Of a DNA stretch of 9,816 nt, positions 1 through 6,222 are shown piece by piece (the stretch's first letter is position 1; each line of letters opens with the position of its first letter). Under the pieces are notes generated by a model. The model worked only from the letters and a program-made list of their open reading frames with translations, had not been told where the DNA came from and searched no databases. Both the position numbers and the translations under genes were made by a program. Origin of the DNA: JAHEFT01 sp964443145 (GTDB taxonomy: Bacteria; Pseudomonadota; Gammaproteobacteria; Xanthomonadales; SZUA-36); the NCBI GenBank assembly GCA_964443145.1, contig CAYUBS010000110.1, forward strand, positions 1-9,816, given 5' to 3'.

Positions 1-350
1 CGATGAACCTGAATGGTGATTACCTGTCCGACGCAATGGCCGCGGAAGTAGGTGGTATGGGTATTGCTCCCGGTGCCAACATGGCCGATCACGTGGCCGT
101 ATTTGAGGCGACCCATGGTACGGCGCCTAAGTATGCCAACCTGAATAAGGTCAACCCCAGTTCGCTGATGTTCTCCGGTTGCATGATGTTTGATTACATC
201 GGCTGGCGCGAAGTGTCCGCGTTGATTAACCAGGCATTCGCGAAAACCATTGCCGAAAGCATCGTGACTTATGATTTCGCTCGTCAGATGGAAGGCGCAA
301 CCGAAGTCTCTACATCCGGTTTTGCCGACGCGCTGATTGCGCGGCTCTGA
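1..350 (+). CDS. icd: Isocitrate dehydrogenase [NADP+], C-terminal part (5' end outside window)
   Basis: This is the last ~115 residues of the TCA enzyme that oxidatively decarboxylates isocitrate to 2-oxoglutarate in the cytoplasm. The fragment opens with MNLNGDYLSDA; its two Asp match the E. coli metal-binding Asp307 and Asp311. ATHGTAPKY follows, matching His339, Lys344 and Tyr345, and TYDFAR near the end matches Tyr391 and Arg395. Lys344, Tyr345, Tyr391 and Arg395 contact the 2'-phosphate of NADP in the E. coli enzyme, so NADP rather than NAD specificity is expected. The reading frame is open from the window edge (bases 1-2 finish a codon), so the ATG at 3 is internal and not a start. The phosphorylatable active-site Ser lies upstream and cannot be checked. 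TGA at 348-350 is followed after 21 bp by the DUF455 gene, so the two are probably co-transcribed. No terminator is visible between them. Confidence 0.96.
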   Translation, partial: MNLNGDYLSDAMAAEVGGMGIAPGANMADHVAVFEATHGTAPKYANLNKVNPSSLMFSGCMMFDYIGWREVSALINQAFAKTIAESIVTYDFARQMEGATEVSTSGFADALIARL

Positions 351-360
351 ACCGGTAACA

Positions 361-364
361 GAGG
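361..364 (+). promoter_or_regulatory. Ribosome binding site for the DUF455 gene (GTG start)
   Basis: GAGG at 361-364 lies 7 bases before a GTG at 372. This supports the GTG as the start, since no in-frame ATG lies nearby and the next in-frame Met is deep inside the conserved domain. The site falls in the 21-bp gap after the icd stop. Confidence 0.6.
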
Positions 365-371
365 GTACTTT

Positions 372-1178
372 GTGAAAACGGGCTTCTATGAGGCTGTGGC
401 AGATTGCCTGGCACTGTCTGAGCCCGTTGCAAAGTGCACCGCAGTCGCCGTGCTTGCCGATGCCCTGGATCAGGGTCTGCTGGAGCAGGACGACGCTTTC
501 CCGGTCAAGCCAATTGGTGAACCGGGACGCCCTCTAAAGCCCGAACTGGTTGCTGCCCACAAGGTACCCCGCCGCCGTCTCGGCAGTGAAACGGGGAGGG
601 CGGCACTGGTCCATGCCATCGCTCACATTGAATTCAATGCGATCAACCTGGCGCTGGATGCAGCTTACCGCTTCCGGGGAATGCCACAGCAATATTACCG
701 GGACTGGATTTCTGTCGCCGTGGACGAGGCACGGCATTTCGGCTTGTTGCAGGATCGACTGATTACGCTCGGTAGCAGCTACGGTGAATTTTCTGCACAT
801 AATGGCCTGTGGGAAATGGCTGAGAAAACCGCTGATGATTGCCTGGTAAGAATGGCTCTTGTCCCTCGCGTGCTTGAAGCCAGGGGTTTGGATGTCACGC
901 CAGGCATGATTGAGCGTCTGCGGGGCATCGGTGATCTTGAGACAATCGCAGCGCTGGAGGTGATCCTCGCGGAGGAAGTGCGGCACGTGGCGATCGGAAC
1001 CCATTGGTTCAGGTATTGCTGTGAACGTGCCGGTGTCGAACCACTGGCCACGTTTCTGGATCTTCTGCGAAAACACTACGGTAGCTCACTCAAGGGCCCT
1101 TTCAACCTTGATGCACGCTATGAAGCCGGTTTTACCGAAGACGAAATGGCCGCATTAACGGCCGGCCTTGCGGCCTGA
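372..1178 (+). CDS. DUF455 ferritin-like family protein, putative diiron-carboxylate protein
   Basis: A 268-residue soluble protein of the DUF455 (PF04305) ferritin-like family, whose function is not established. Family signatures are clear: HAIAHIEFNAINLALD (~81-96), MPQQYYRDW and VDEARHF (~104-123), YGEFSAHNGLWEMA (~137-150), VPRVLEARGLDVTPGMI (~164-180) and EEVRHVAIG (~201-209). The acidic and His residues fall in the order E87, E119xxH122, E169, E202xxH205. That is the classic E/ExxH/E/ExxH pattern of four-helix diiron carboxylate proteins, so two bound metals and an oxidase, hydroxylase or peroxide-related activity are plausible but unproven. There is no signal peptide or membrane segment, so it should be cytoplasmic. 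It starts with GTG behind a good GAGG site, 21 bp after icd. It converges on lpxH with only 17 bp between the stop codons. Family assignment is confident; the biochemical role is inference. Confidence 0.9.
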   Translation: MKTGFYEAVADCLALSEPVAKCTAVAVLADALDQGLLEQDDAFPVKPIGEPGRPLKPELVAAHKVPRRRLGSETGRAALVHAIAHIEFNAINLALDAAYRFRGMPQQYYRDWISVAVDEARHFGLLQDRLITLGSSYGEFSAHNGLWEMAEKTADDCLVRMALVPRVLEARGLDVTPGMIERLRGIGDLETIAALEVILAEEVRHVAIGTHWFRYCCERAGVEPLATFLDLLRKHYGSSLKGPFNLDARYEAGFTEDEMAALTAGLAA

Positions 1179-1195
1179 GGGCGCGACCAACGCCC

Positions 1196-1915
1196 CTATA
1201 TCACGTGATTCTCAAAGCCTTCCTCTGATAACGAGAGGTAGCTGCCCTGGTCATACCAGTCTGCCAGCACGATTCGTTCGGCGCTGTTGCCCTCAAGGTC
1301 AACTTGATGCACTGCAGGACGGTGGGTATGGCCATGAATCATCCGGGTCACGCCGTGGCTTTCAAAGGCGGCCTTTACCGCATCCTGGTTGACGTCCATG
1401 ATGTCCATCGAGCTCGTTCCGGTGTGCTCCGTACTGGCGCCGCGGGCCTTGATGGCTAATTTCAGTCGCTGCTTTATCGGCAGTGCCAGTATCCCGGCCT
1501 GCCAGAGGGGGCTTCGCATTTGCCGACGAAAAGCCTGGTATTTAACGTCGTCTGTGCAAAGTGTATCGCCGTGTAGCAGGAGTGTCGGGGTCCCGTATAA
1601 ATCGATCACGCAGGTTTCCGGCAACAGCTCCAGGCCGGCTGCCTCGGCATATCTCTTACCCAGCAGGAAATCCCTGTTGCCGTGAATGAAATAGCAGGGC
1701 ACGCCATTGGCACGTAGCTCGGACAGGGCCCGGGCCGTTTCCTGTGCGCTGACTGATGGTGCATCATCGCCAATCCAGAATTCAAACAGATCGCCCAGAA
1801 TGTACACGGCGGCAGCCTCGCGGGCAGGGCCGGTAAGGAACGACAGAAACCACTGTGTTCGTTGCGGTTCGCTGTCTTCCAGGTGCAGATCGGAAAGAAA
1901 GAGAGCGGCGCTCAT
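1196..1915 (-). CDS. lpxH: UDP-2,3-diacylglucosamine diphosphatase (lipid A biosynthesis)
   Basis: LpxH hydrolyses UDP-2,3-diacylglucosamine to lipid X and UMP, the fourth step of lipid A (Raetz) synthesis, at the inner face of the cytoplasmic membrane. The 239-residue product matches the usual length. All calcineurin-like metallophosphoesterase motifs are present: SDLHL (D9, H11), GDLFEFWIGDD (D42), GNRD (N80, R81), LLHGDTLCTDD (H115) and GHTHRP (H194, H196, H198). These give the expected di-manganese ligand set. The central part (about 123-175, with QAFRRQMRSPLWQ and ARGAST) is the helical cap that holds the acyl chains. The start ATG (1915-1913) overlaps the stop of the upstream cyclophilin gene as TGATG, so translational coupling is likely. 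TAG ends the gene at 1196. Cyclophilin-lpxH pairing is common in gammaproteobacteria. Nothing appears broken or missing. Confidence 0.97.
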   Translation of the reverse strand: MSAALFLSDLHLEDSEPQRTQWFLSFLTGPAREAAAVYILGDLFEFWIGDDAPSVSAQETARALSELRANGVPCYFIHGNRDFLLGKRYAEAAGLELLPETCVIDLYGTPTLLLHGDTLCTDDVKYQAFRRQMRSPLWQAGILALPIKQRLKLAIKARGASTEHTGTSSMDIMDVNQDAVKAAFESHGVTRMIHGHTHRPAVHQVDLEGNSAERIVLADWYDQGSYLSLSEEGFENHVI

Positions 1916-2511
1916 CAGGGGTTTATTATCTCAATGTTCTCGATCACCACGGGCTCAGCGGGTACGTCGCTGAAAGGCGATACGTTGGTGGTCTGTACAA
2001 ACCGAATTTCGTCAACGACTTCCAGTCCGGCTGTAACCCTGCCGAACACGGTGTAACCCCATTCCCGGGAGTTGTTCTCACTGACGTGATCAAGGTTGCG
2101 ATTATCCTGGACATTGATAAAAAACTGCGCAGTGGCCGAGTGTGGGTCATTGGTGCGTGCCATTGCGACAGTCCCGCGCGTATTGGACAGGCCGTTGTTG
2201 GCTTCATTTCTGATCGGTTCAGCGGTGGCTTTTTTCTGCATGTCCGGTGTAAATCCACCACCCTGGATCATGAAGTGACTGATCACCCGATGAAAAATCG
2301 TGCCATCGTAAAAGCCGCTATTGGCGTAGTTGATGAAGTTCTCGACACTTCCCGGTGCCTGTGCCGGATATAACTCAAGCTGGATATCGCCCATGCTGGT
2401 ATGGATGATGGCTGCCGGGTTGCCCTGTGCAGCCAGGCCCTGGGGTAATGCGATACAGGCCAGCAAGACGATTGTGGCGAGTCGGGCCATGGCCCTCTGG
2501 TGAATGCTCAT
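1915..2511 (-). CDS. Secreted cyclophilin-type peptidyl-prolyl cis-trans isomerase
   Basis: Catalyses cis-trans isomerisation of X-Pro bonds during protein folding. From the chosen ATG at 2511 the protein has 198 residues. Residues 1-28 form a Sec signal peptide: n-region MSIHQRAMAR, hydrophobic core LATIVLLACIAL, then PQGLAA with likely cleavage near Ala27/Ala28. The mature enzyme is therefore periplasmic. The cyclophilin domain shows FHRV (catalytic Arg75), MIQGGGF (81-87), ARTNDPHSATAQFFINV (118-134) and WGYTVFG (151-157). The core resembles cytoplasmic PpiB, but the signal peptide makes it PpiA-like in location, so I give no symbol. A TTG at 2520 is also in frame but sits only 3 bases from the GAGG site; ATG 2490 is a third option that keeps a shorter signal peptide. 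Its TGA overlaps the lpxH ATG by one base, making a two-gene operon. gyrA is divergent. Confidence 0.92.
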   Translation of the reverse strand: MSIHQRAMARLATIVLLACIALPQGLAAQGNPAAIIHTSMGDIQLELYPAQAPGSVENFINYANSGFYDGTIFHRVISHFMIQGGGFTPDMQKKATAEPIRNEANNGLSNTRGTVAMARTNDPHSATAQFFINVQDNRNLDHVSENNSREWGYTVFGRVTAGLEVVDEIRFVQTTNVSPFSDVPAEPVVIENIEIINP

Positions 2512-2523
2512 TGTGATCAACTA

Positions 2524-2527
2524 CCTC
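2524..2527 (-). promoter_or_regulatory. Ribosome binding site for the cyclophilin gene
   Basis: The minus strand reads GAGGTAG then TTGATCACAATG. GAGG is 12 bases from the ATG at 2511 (long) and 3 bases from the TTG at 2520 (too short). I prefer the ATG, but the start is uncertain by a few codons; neither choice removes the signal peptide. Confidence 0.4.
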
Positions 2528-2550
2528 GTTTTTCAGGTGTAAAAAGAGAA

Positions 2551-2579
2551 ATCATACTGGTGCAGAAGGGGTGCGGCCA
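2551..2579 (-). promoter_or_regulatory. Possible sigma70 promoter for cyclophilin-lpxH
   Basis: On the minus strand TGGCCG (2579-2574, three matches to TTGACA) is separated by 17 bases from TATGAT (2556-2551, five matches to TATAAT). Transcription would begin near 2544, giving a leader of roughly 33 bases before the ATG. The -10 is good and the -35 weak, so this is a plausible candidate only. Confidence 0.4.
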
Positions 2580-2638
2580 GCACTTTAGAAAGATAAGGCG
2601 ATTTTGCAGGCCGGCAGGGCCGTTAAGCTACGGATATA

Positions 2639-2647
2639 TGGTATAAT
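2639..2647 (+). promoter_or_regulatory. Extended -10 promoter for gyrA
   Basis: TGGTATAAT is a perfect match to the extended -10 consensus TGnTATAAT. No good -35 element lies at the right distance (2619-2624 reads GCCGTT), which fits a promoter that relies on the extended -10. The start would be near 2653, giving a leader of about 100 bases. The hexamer sits inside an imperfect 15-bp palindrome (2638-2652). In E. coli gyrA expression rises when DNA relaxes; such control here is inference from the gene, not visible in the sequence. Confidence 0.65.
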
Positions 2648-2651
2648 TCCA

Positions 2652-2667
2652 TGCTTGCATTGCTTGC
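2652..2667 (+). repeat. Tandem direct repeat TGCTTGC at the predicted gyrA start site
   Basis: TGCTTGC occurs at 2652-2658 and again at 2661-2667, with starts 9 bases apart. The first copy also forms part of the short palindrome ATGCTTGCAT (2651-2660). It covers the predicted transcription start and first transcribed bases. It could be a regulator contact or chance. Confidence 0.4.
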
Positions 2668-2756
2668 TTTTCACTCCCCGAATTTCACCCATTTGGGATC
2701 AAATAAAATAATAATAAAACAACTAGATACAAGACATTTCGGAGAATTAATCTAAT

Positions 2757-5342
2757 ATGGCTGAACTCGCCAAAGAAGTGCTACAGGTAAACCTCGAAGA
2801 CGAAATGCGCAAGTCCTACCTGGACTATGCGATGAGCGTGATTGTCGGGCGCGCACTTCCCGATGTCCGGGACGGTTTGAAACCCGTTCACCGCCGCGTT
2901 TTGTTTGCGATGAATGTGCTGGGGAACGACTGGAACAAGCCTTATAAAAAGTCCGCTCGTGTGGTTGGTGACGTGATTGGTAAATACCATCCGCATGGCG
3001 ATACGGCGGTTTACGACACCATTGTCAGAATGGCCCAGCCTTTCGCCATGCGCTACATGCTGGTGGATGGTCAGGGTAATTTCGGTTCAGTTGATGGCGA
3101 CGCGCCGGCGGCGATGCGTTACACCGAAGTCCGTATGTCCAGGCTGGCTCACGACCTGCTATCTGACCTGGAAAAGGACACGGTTGATTTCGTTCCCAAC
3201 TATGATGAAACAGAAATGGAACCGCAGGTCATGCCGACGCGGGTACCCACCCTGTTGGTCAATGGTTCGGCTGGCATCGCGGTGGGCATGGCGACCAATA
3301 TCCCACCACACAATATCAACGAAGTCATTAATGCCACGATAGCGCTGGTCGACAATCCGGAGTTATCGGTCGAAGAACTGATGGTGTTCCTGCCGGGTCC
3401 GGATTTTCCGACGGCGGGAATTATTAATGGTGCGGCCGGTATTCACGAGGCCTACCACACCGGGCGCGGTCGTATATACATGCGGGCCCGCTACCATATC
3501 GAGACCAATGACGCCAACGGCAAGCAGTCGATCATCGTTACGGAGCTTCCTTACCAGGTTAACAAGGCGCGCTTGCTGGAAAAGATTGCCGAACTGGTCA
3601 AAGAGAAAAAAATTGACGGCATTACCGAGCTTCGGGATGAGTCTGACAAGGACGGTATGCGCGTGTTCATCGAACTTCGGCGCGGAGAGGTGCCTGAGGT
3701 CATCCTGAACAATTTGTACAAGCAGACGGCGATGCAGAGCGTTTTTGGCATCAACATGGTTGCGATTGTAGAAGGGCAGCCGCGTCTACTCAACCTGCAG
3801 GAAATACTGAGAGCCTTCATTGGCCACCGGCGCGAGGTTGTAACGCGGCGGACACTGTTCGATTTACGCAAGGCCCGGGATCGGGCGCACGCATTGGAAG
3901 GGTTGACGGTTGCCCTGGCCAATCTGGACGATGTAATTGAACTGATCAAGGCATCACCCACACCGGCTGAAGCGAAGGCGCGTCTGCTGGCCCGTCTCTG
4001 GGAGCCGGGTCTGGTTCGCGCCATGCTGGGCCAGGGAGGCGCGGAAACCTCCCGACCGGAAAACCTGGAGTCTCAATACGGATTGCAGGACAAGGGATAC
4101 CAGTTATCACCTGTGCAGGCACAGGAAATCCTGAACATGCGTCTGCATCGCCTGACCGGGCTGGAGCAGGAAAGGCTTACACGGGAATACGAGGAAATCC
4201 TCGACCGTGTTAAAGCACTCTTGTTGATTTTGTCTGAGCCTGCGCGGCTGATGGAAGTGATCCGGGCAGAACTCGAAGCCATTCTCGAGCAGTATGGTGA
4301 TGAGCGGCGCACAGAAATTCTACAGGACCGACTGGACCTGAGTCTGGAAGACCTGATCACGGAAGAAAACGTTGTAGTCACGCTATCGCATGGCGGTTAT
4401 GCGAAATCGCAGCCGCTCGACCGTTACCAGGCCCAGAGAAGAGGCGGAACGGGCAAGTCGGCTACCAAGATGAAGGACGAAGATTTTATCGAGCGCCTGT
4501 TCATTGCCAATACGCACGATATGCTGCTGTGTTTTACCAGCCGCGGCAAGATTCATTGGTTGAAGGTGTACGAGTTGCCCCAGGCAAGCCACGTCAGCAG
4601 GGGCAAGCCGATTGTAAACCTGCTGCCTCTTGAAAAAGGCGAGCGGGTCAATGCGGTTCTTCCGGTTCGCGAATATCCAGATGATTTGTTTGTCTTTTTT
4701 GCGACTCGCGGCGGCATCGTCAAGAAAACACCGCTTTCTGACTATTCCAGGCCGCGCGCCAACGGAATCTGGGCCATTGATCTGCCCGAAGATGATGAAC
4801 TGGTCAATGTCAGCCTGACTGATGGCAAACAGGACATCATGCTGTTCTCCAGCTCCGGTAAGTGTATCCGGTTTGCCGAGAGTGACGTCCGCTCCATGGG
4901 ACGTGTCGCCCGTGGCGTGATCGGCATTCGTGTGCCGGAAAGTGAGCAGGTCGTTTCCATGCTGGTCATGGATGAAAGTGACGTGCTGACGGTAACTCAA
5001 AATGGCTTTGGGAAGCGCACGATGGCTGATGATTATCCGCGTCAGGGCCGTGGTGGCCAGGGTGTGATTGGGATACAGACTTCCGAACGTAACGGTGCAC
5101 TCATTTCAGCCATCCAGGTGACCAGCGAAGACGACATCATGCTGATTTCGGACGGGGGCACACTGGTACGAACCAACGCTGGTGGGGTTTCCACGCTGGG
5201 CAGGAATACCCAGGGTGTCACGCTAATTCGCCTGCGGAAGGATGAAAAACTGGTTGGCCTGCAGCGAATCGAACCGGAAACGGATGCCGAAATGGGCGAC
5301 GAAAACGGTGAAAATCCGGAAGTCAGTTCAACGGAAGAGTGA
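2757..5342 (+). CDS. gyrA: DNA gyrase subunit A
   Basis: The breakage-reunion subunit of gyrase (A2B2), which introduces negative supercoils using ATP hydrolysis by GyrB. At 861 residues it is full length and keeps E. coli numbering through the GyrA box. The winged-helix domain has the catalytic Tyr122 (AAMRYTE) that forms the 5'-phosphotyrosine bond. The quinolone region reads HPHGDTAVYD: Thr83 where E. coli has Ser83, with Asp87, Ala67, Gly81 and Gln106 all unchanged. Thr83 is the normal residue in Pseudomonas aeruginosa, so it is not a resistance mutation by itself. The coiled coil and dimer gate occupy about 360-500. The DNA-wrapping beta-pinwheel (about 535-840) begins near the GyrA box QRRGGTG (560-566; E. 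coli has QRRGGKG). The tail after ~840 is acidic, as in E. coli. GGAG at 2741-2744 lies 12 bases before the ATG, after an A/T-rich leader stretch. Its last 20 bases overlap the convergent heme-protein gene. Confidence 0.99.
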   Translation: MAELAKEVLQVNLEDEMRKSYLDYAMSVIVGRALPDVRDGLKPVHRRVLFAMNVLGNDWNKPYKKSARVVGDVIGKYHPHGDTAVYDTIVRMAQPFAMRYMLVDGQGNFGSVDGDAPAAMRYTEVRMSRLAHDLLSDLEKDTVDFVPNYDETEMEPQVMPTRVPTLLVNGSAGIAVGMATNIPPHNINEVINATIALVDNPELSVEELMVFLPGPDFPTAGIINGAAGIHEAYHTGRGRIYMRARYHIETNDANGKQSIIVTELPYQVNKARLLEKIAELVKEKKIDGITELRDESDKDGMRVFIELRRGEVPEVILNNLYKQTAMQSVFGINMVAIVEGQPRLLNLQEILRAFIGHRREVVTRRTLFDLRKARDRAHALEGLTVALANLDDVIELIKASPTPAEAKARLLARLWEPGLVRAMLGQGGAETSRPENLESQYGLQDKGYQLSPVQAQEILNMRLHRLTGLEQERLTREYEEILDRVKALLLILSEPARLMEVIRAELEAILEQYGDERRTEILQDRLDLSLEDLITEENVVVTLSHGGYAKSQPLDRYQAQRRGGTGKSATKMKDEDFIERLFIANTHDMLLCFTSRGKIHWLKVYELPQASHVSRGKPIVNLLPLEKGERVNAVLPVREYPDDLFVFFATRGGIVKKTPLSDYSRPRANGIWAIDLPEDDELVNVSLTDGKQDIMLFSSSGKCIRFAESDVRSMGRVARGVIGIRVPESEQVVSMLVMDESDVLTVTQNGFGKRTMADDYPRQGRGGQGVIGIQTSERNGALISAIQVTSEDDIMLISDGGTLVRTNAGGVSTLGRNTQGVTLIRLRKDEKLVGLQRIEPETDAEMGDENGENPEVSSTEE

Positions 5343-5889
5343 CCACGAAAGCCCCACGGATATCGCCCAGCCCGAACCCGGTGGCTTTGTCCTCCGGGTA
5401 GAGTTCGACCAGTTTCTCGGACACGGCAGGTGTGATGTCTTTGCCATGGCATTGAAGACATAGCCCGCCGGTAGGAATGGCTTTCATAAAGCGGAATTCA
5501 CTTACGGATTCCGTTTCAACCGTCTCATACCAGCTAAGCGTTTGGAACGTCTCGCCGGCCTGCTTTCTGTCTTCAAATGACTGGAGCACCAGGGACTGCC
5601 ATTCGTTCGGGGCGTTATCCGGACTCCGGTTGCGTGCGCTCACGCGCGAGAGTTGCGCGCCGTATTCAATCGAAACCTCATTGCCGATGGCTTTCGCCCG
5701 GGTATTGCACACTTCCATGGCTTGCAGCGGCCCATCTGATTTCATGGCCGTTAACAGCTCTGCCTTCAGTGCGCCGGCGAAAGCCGCCGTTGCCTGTTTC
5801 GCCTGCTTGAGTTCTGCTGGCTGATCGGAACTGTATGCGTTGCCGCTTACCAGGCCGGTCAGGCAAATAGCCAATATAACTTTCTTCAT
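5323..5889 (-). CDS. Secreted mono-heme c protein, DUF3365/Tll0287-like
   Basis: A 188-residue periplasmic protein with an N-terminal signal peptide (MKKVILAICLTGLVSGNAYS, cleavage around 18-21) and one c-type heme site, C144-L-Q-C147-H148, in the setting GGLCLQCHG. Other family-like blocks are AMEVCNTRAKAI (~57-68), RVSARNRSPDNAPNEWQ (~82-98), FRFMKAIPT (~132-140) and LYPEDKATGFGLGDIRGAF (~163-181). This is the DUF3365 (Tll0287-like) fold, often found as a sensor or stand-alone heme domain. From memory, the Tll0287 structure has unusual His/Cys axial ligation; Cys61 is the only other Cys in the mature protein and is the natural candidate here. GGAG lies 6 bases before the ATG. It is the last gene of the peroxiredoxin-OsmC cluster, 16 bp after OsmC. 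Its final 20 bases are antisense to the end of gyrA. Family is confident; partner and function are unknown. Confidence 0.86.
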   Translation of the reverse strand: MKKVILAICLTGLVSGNAYSSDQPAELKQAKQATAAFAGALKAELLTAMKSDGPLQAMEVCNTRAKAIGNEVSIEYGAQLSRVSARNRSPDNAPNEWQSLVLQSFEDRKQAGETFQTLSWYETVETESVSEFRFMKAIPTGGLCLQCHGKDITPAVSEKLVELYPEDKATGFGLGDIRGAFVVTLPLN

Positions 5890-5905
5890 GTCAGTCTCCG
5901 GCCCT

Positions 5906-6214
5906 TCAGGAATCGATGACGATGTCGGTAGTCAATACGGTTTCTGCGTTTAACGAGTTGGTCACAAGGCAAACGTGGTCAGATTTTTCGAGCAGTCGTT
6001 CGGCCTTGGCCTGATCNNNNNNNNNNNNNNNNNNNNNNNNNNNNNNNNNNNNNNNNNNNNNNNNNNNNNNNNNNNNNNNNNNNNNNNNNNNNNNNNNNNN
6101 NNNNNNNNNNNNNNNNAGTGAGGGCAGGGTCTCCAGCCCGTTACTGCTGACACTGATAACGCCTTCGGCTGGAGCGTCGGCTCTTACTACATAATGATGG
6201 GGATAGTCTTGCAT
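5906..6214 (-). CDS. OsmC family protein (thiol peroxidase-like), interrupted by assembly gap
   Basis: Only the two ends are readable. The N-terminal 32 residues (MQDYPHHYVVRADAPAEG...LETLPS) and C-terminal 36 residues (RLLEKSDHVCLVTNSLNAET...) match the ends of OsmC-family proteins (PF02566), which reduce organic hydroperoxides or H2O2 with two cysteines. The resolving-type Cys in HVCLVTNSL is present. The other, normally in an ADCF-like motif near the middle, would fall in the N run at 6017-6116. As drawn the product is 102 residues, but relatives are about 140, so the gap is probably too short by roughly 100-120 bases. Both flanks lie in the same frame across the gap, so nothing suggests a broken gene. 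It starts 8 bp after the peroxiredoxin stop and ends 16 bp before the heme protein, so the three are probably one transcript. Its own ribosome binding site is weak (GAGA), which fits translational coupling. Confidence 0.8.
   Translation of the reverse strand: MQDYPHHYVVRADAPAEGVISVSSNGLETLPSXXXXXXXXXXXXXXXXXXXXXXXXXXXXXXXXXXDQAKAERLLEKSDHVCLVTNSLNAETVLTTDIVIDS
6017..6116. other. Assembly gap (100 N)
   Basis: Exactly 100 unknown bases inside the OsmC-family gene. A round 100 is a common scaffolding placeholder, so the true length is probably not known. For the two halves of the gene to be in frame the true length must leave remainder 1 when divided by 3. Confidence 0.99.
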
Positions 6215-6222
6215 GATGATTC

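Noticed and set aside
534..1076. Long open frame on the minus strand opposite the DUF455 gene
   Set aside because: It lies wholly within a clearly conserved gene, resembles no family I know and has no supported start; it is an antisense shadow.
1179..1195. Short hairpin GGGCG-7-CGCCC between the convergent DUF455 and lpxH stops
   Set aside because: Only a 5-bp stem with no T run on either side; too weak to call a terminator, though its position is suggestive.
1855..2373. Plus-strand open frame opposite the cyclophilin and the start of lpxH
   Set aside because: The minus-strand cyclophilin motifs explain this sequence; the reverse frame has no ribosome site or known motif.
4383..5000. 205-codon open frame on the minus strand inside gyrA
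   Set aside because: The plus-strand GyrA beta-pinwheel is conserved throughout; the reverse frame shows no recognisable domain.
5346..5389. Inverted match AAAGCC...GGCTTT just after gyrA as a gyrA terminator
   Set aside because: Long loop, bulged stem, no T tract, and it lies in the conserved C-terminal coding part of the heme protein.
5906..6214. OsmC-family gene as a pseudogene or truncated protein
   Set aside because: The short length comes from a 100-N placeholder; both flanks are intact, in frame and conserved.
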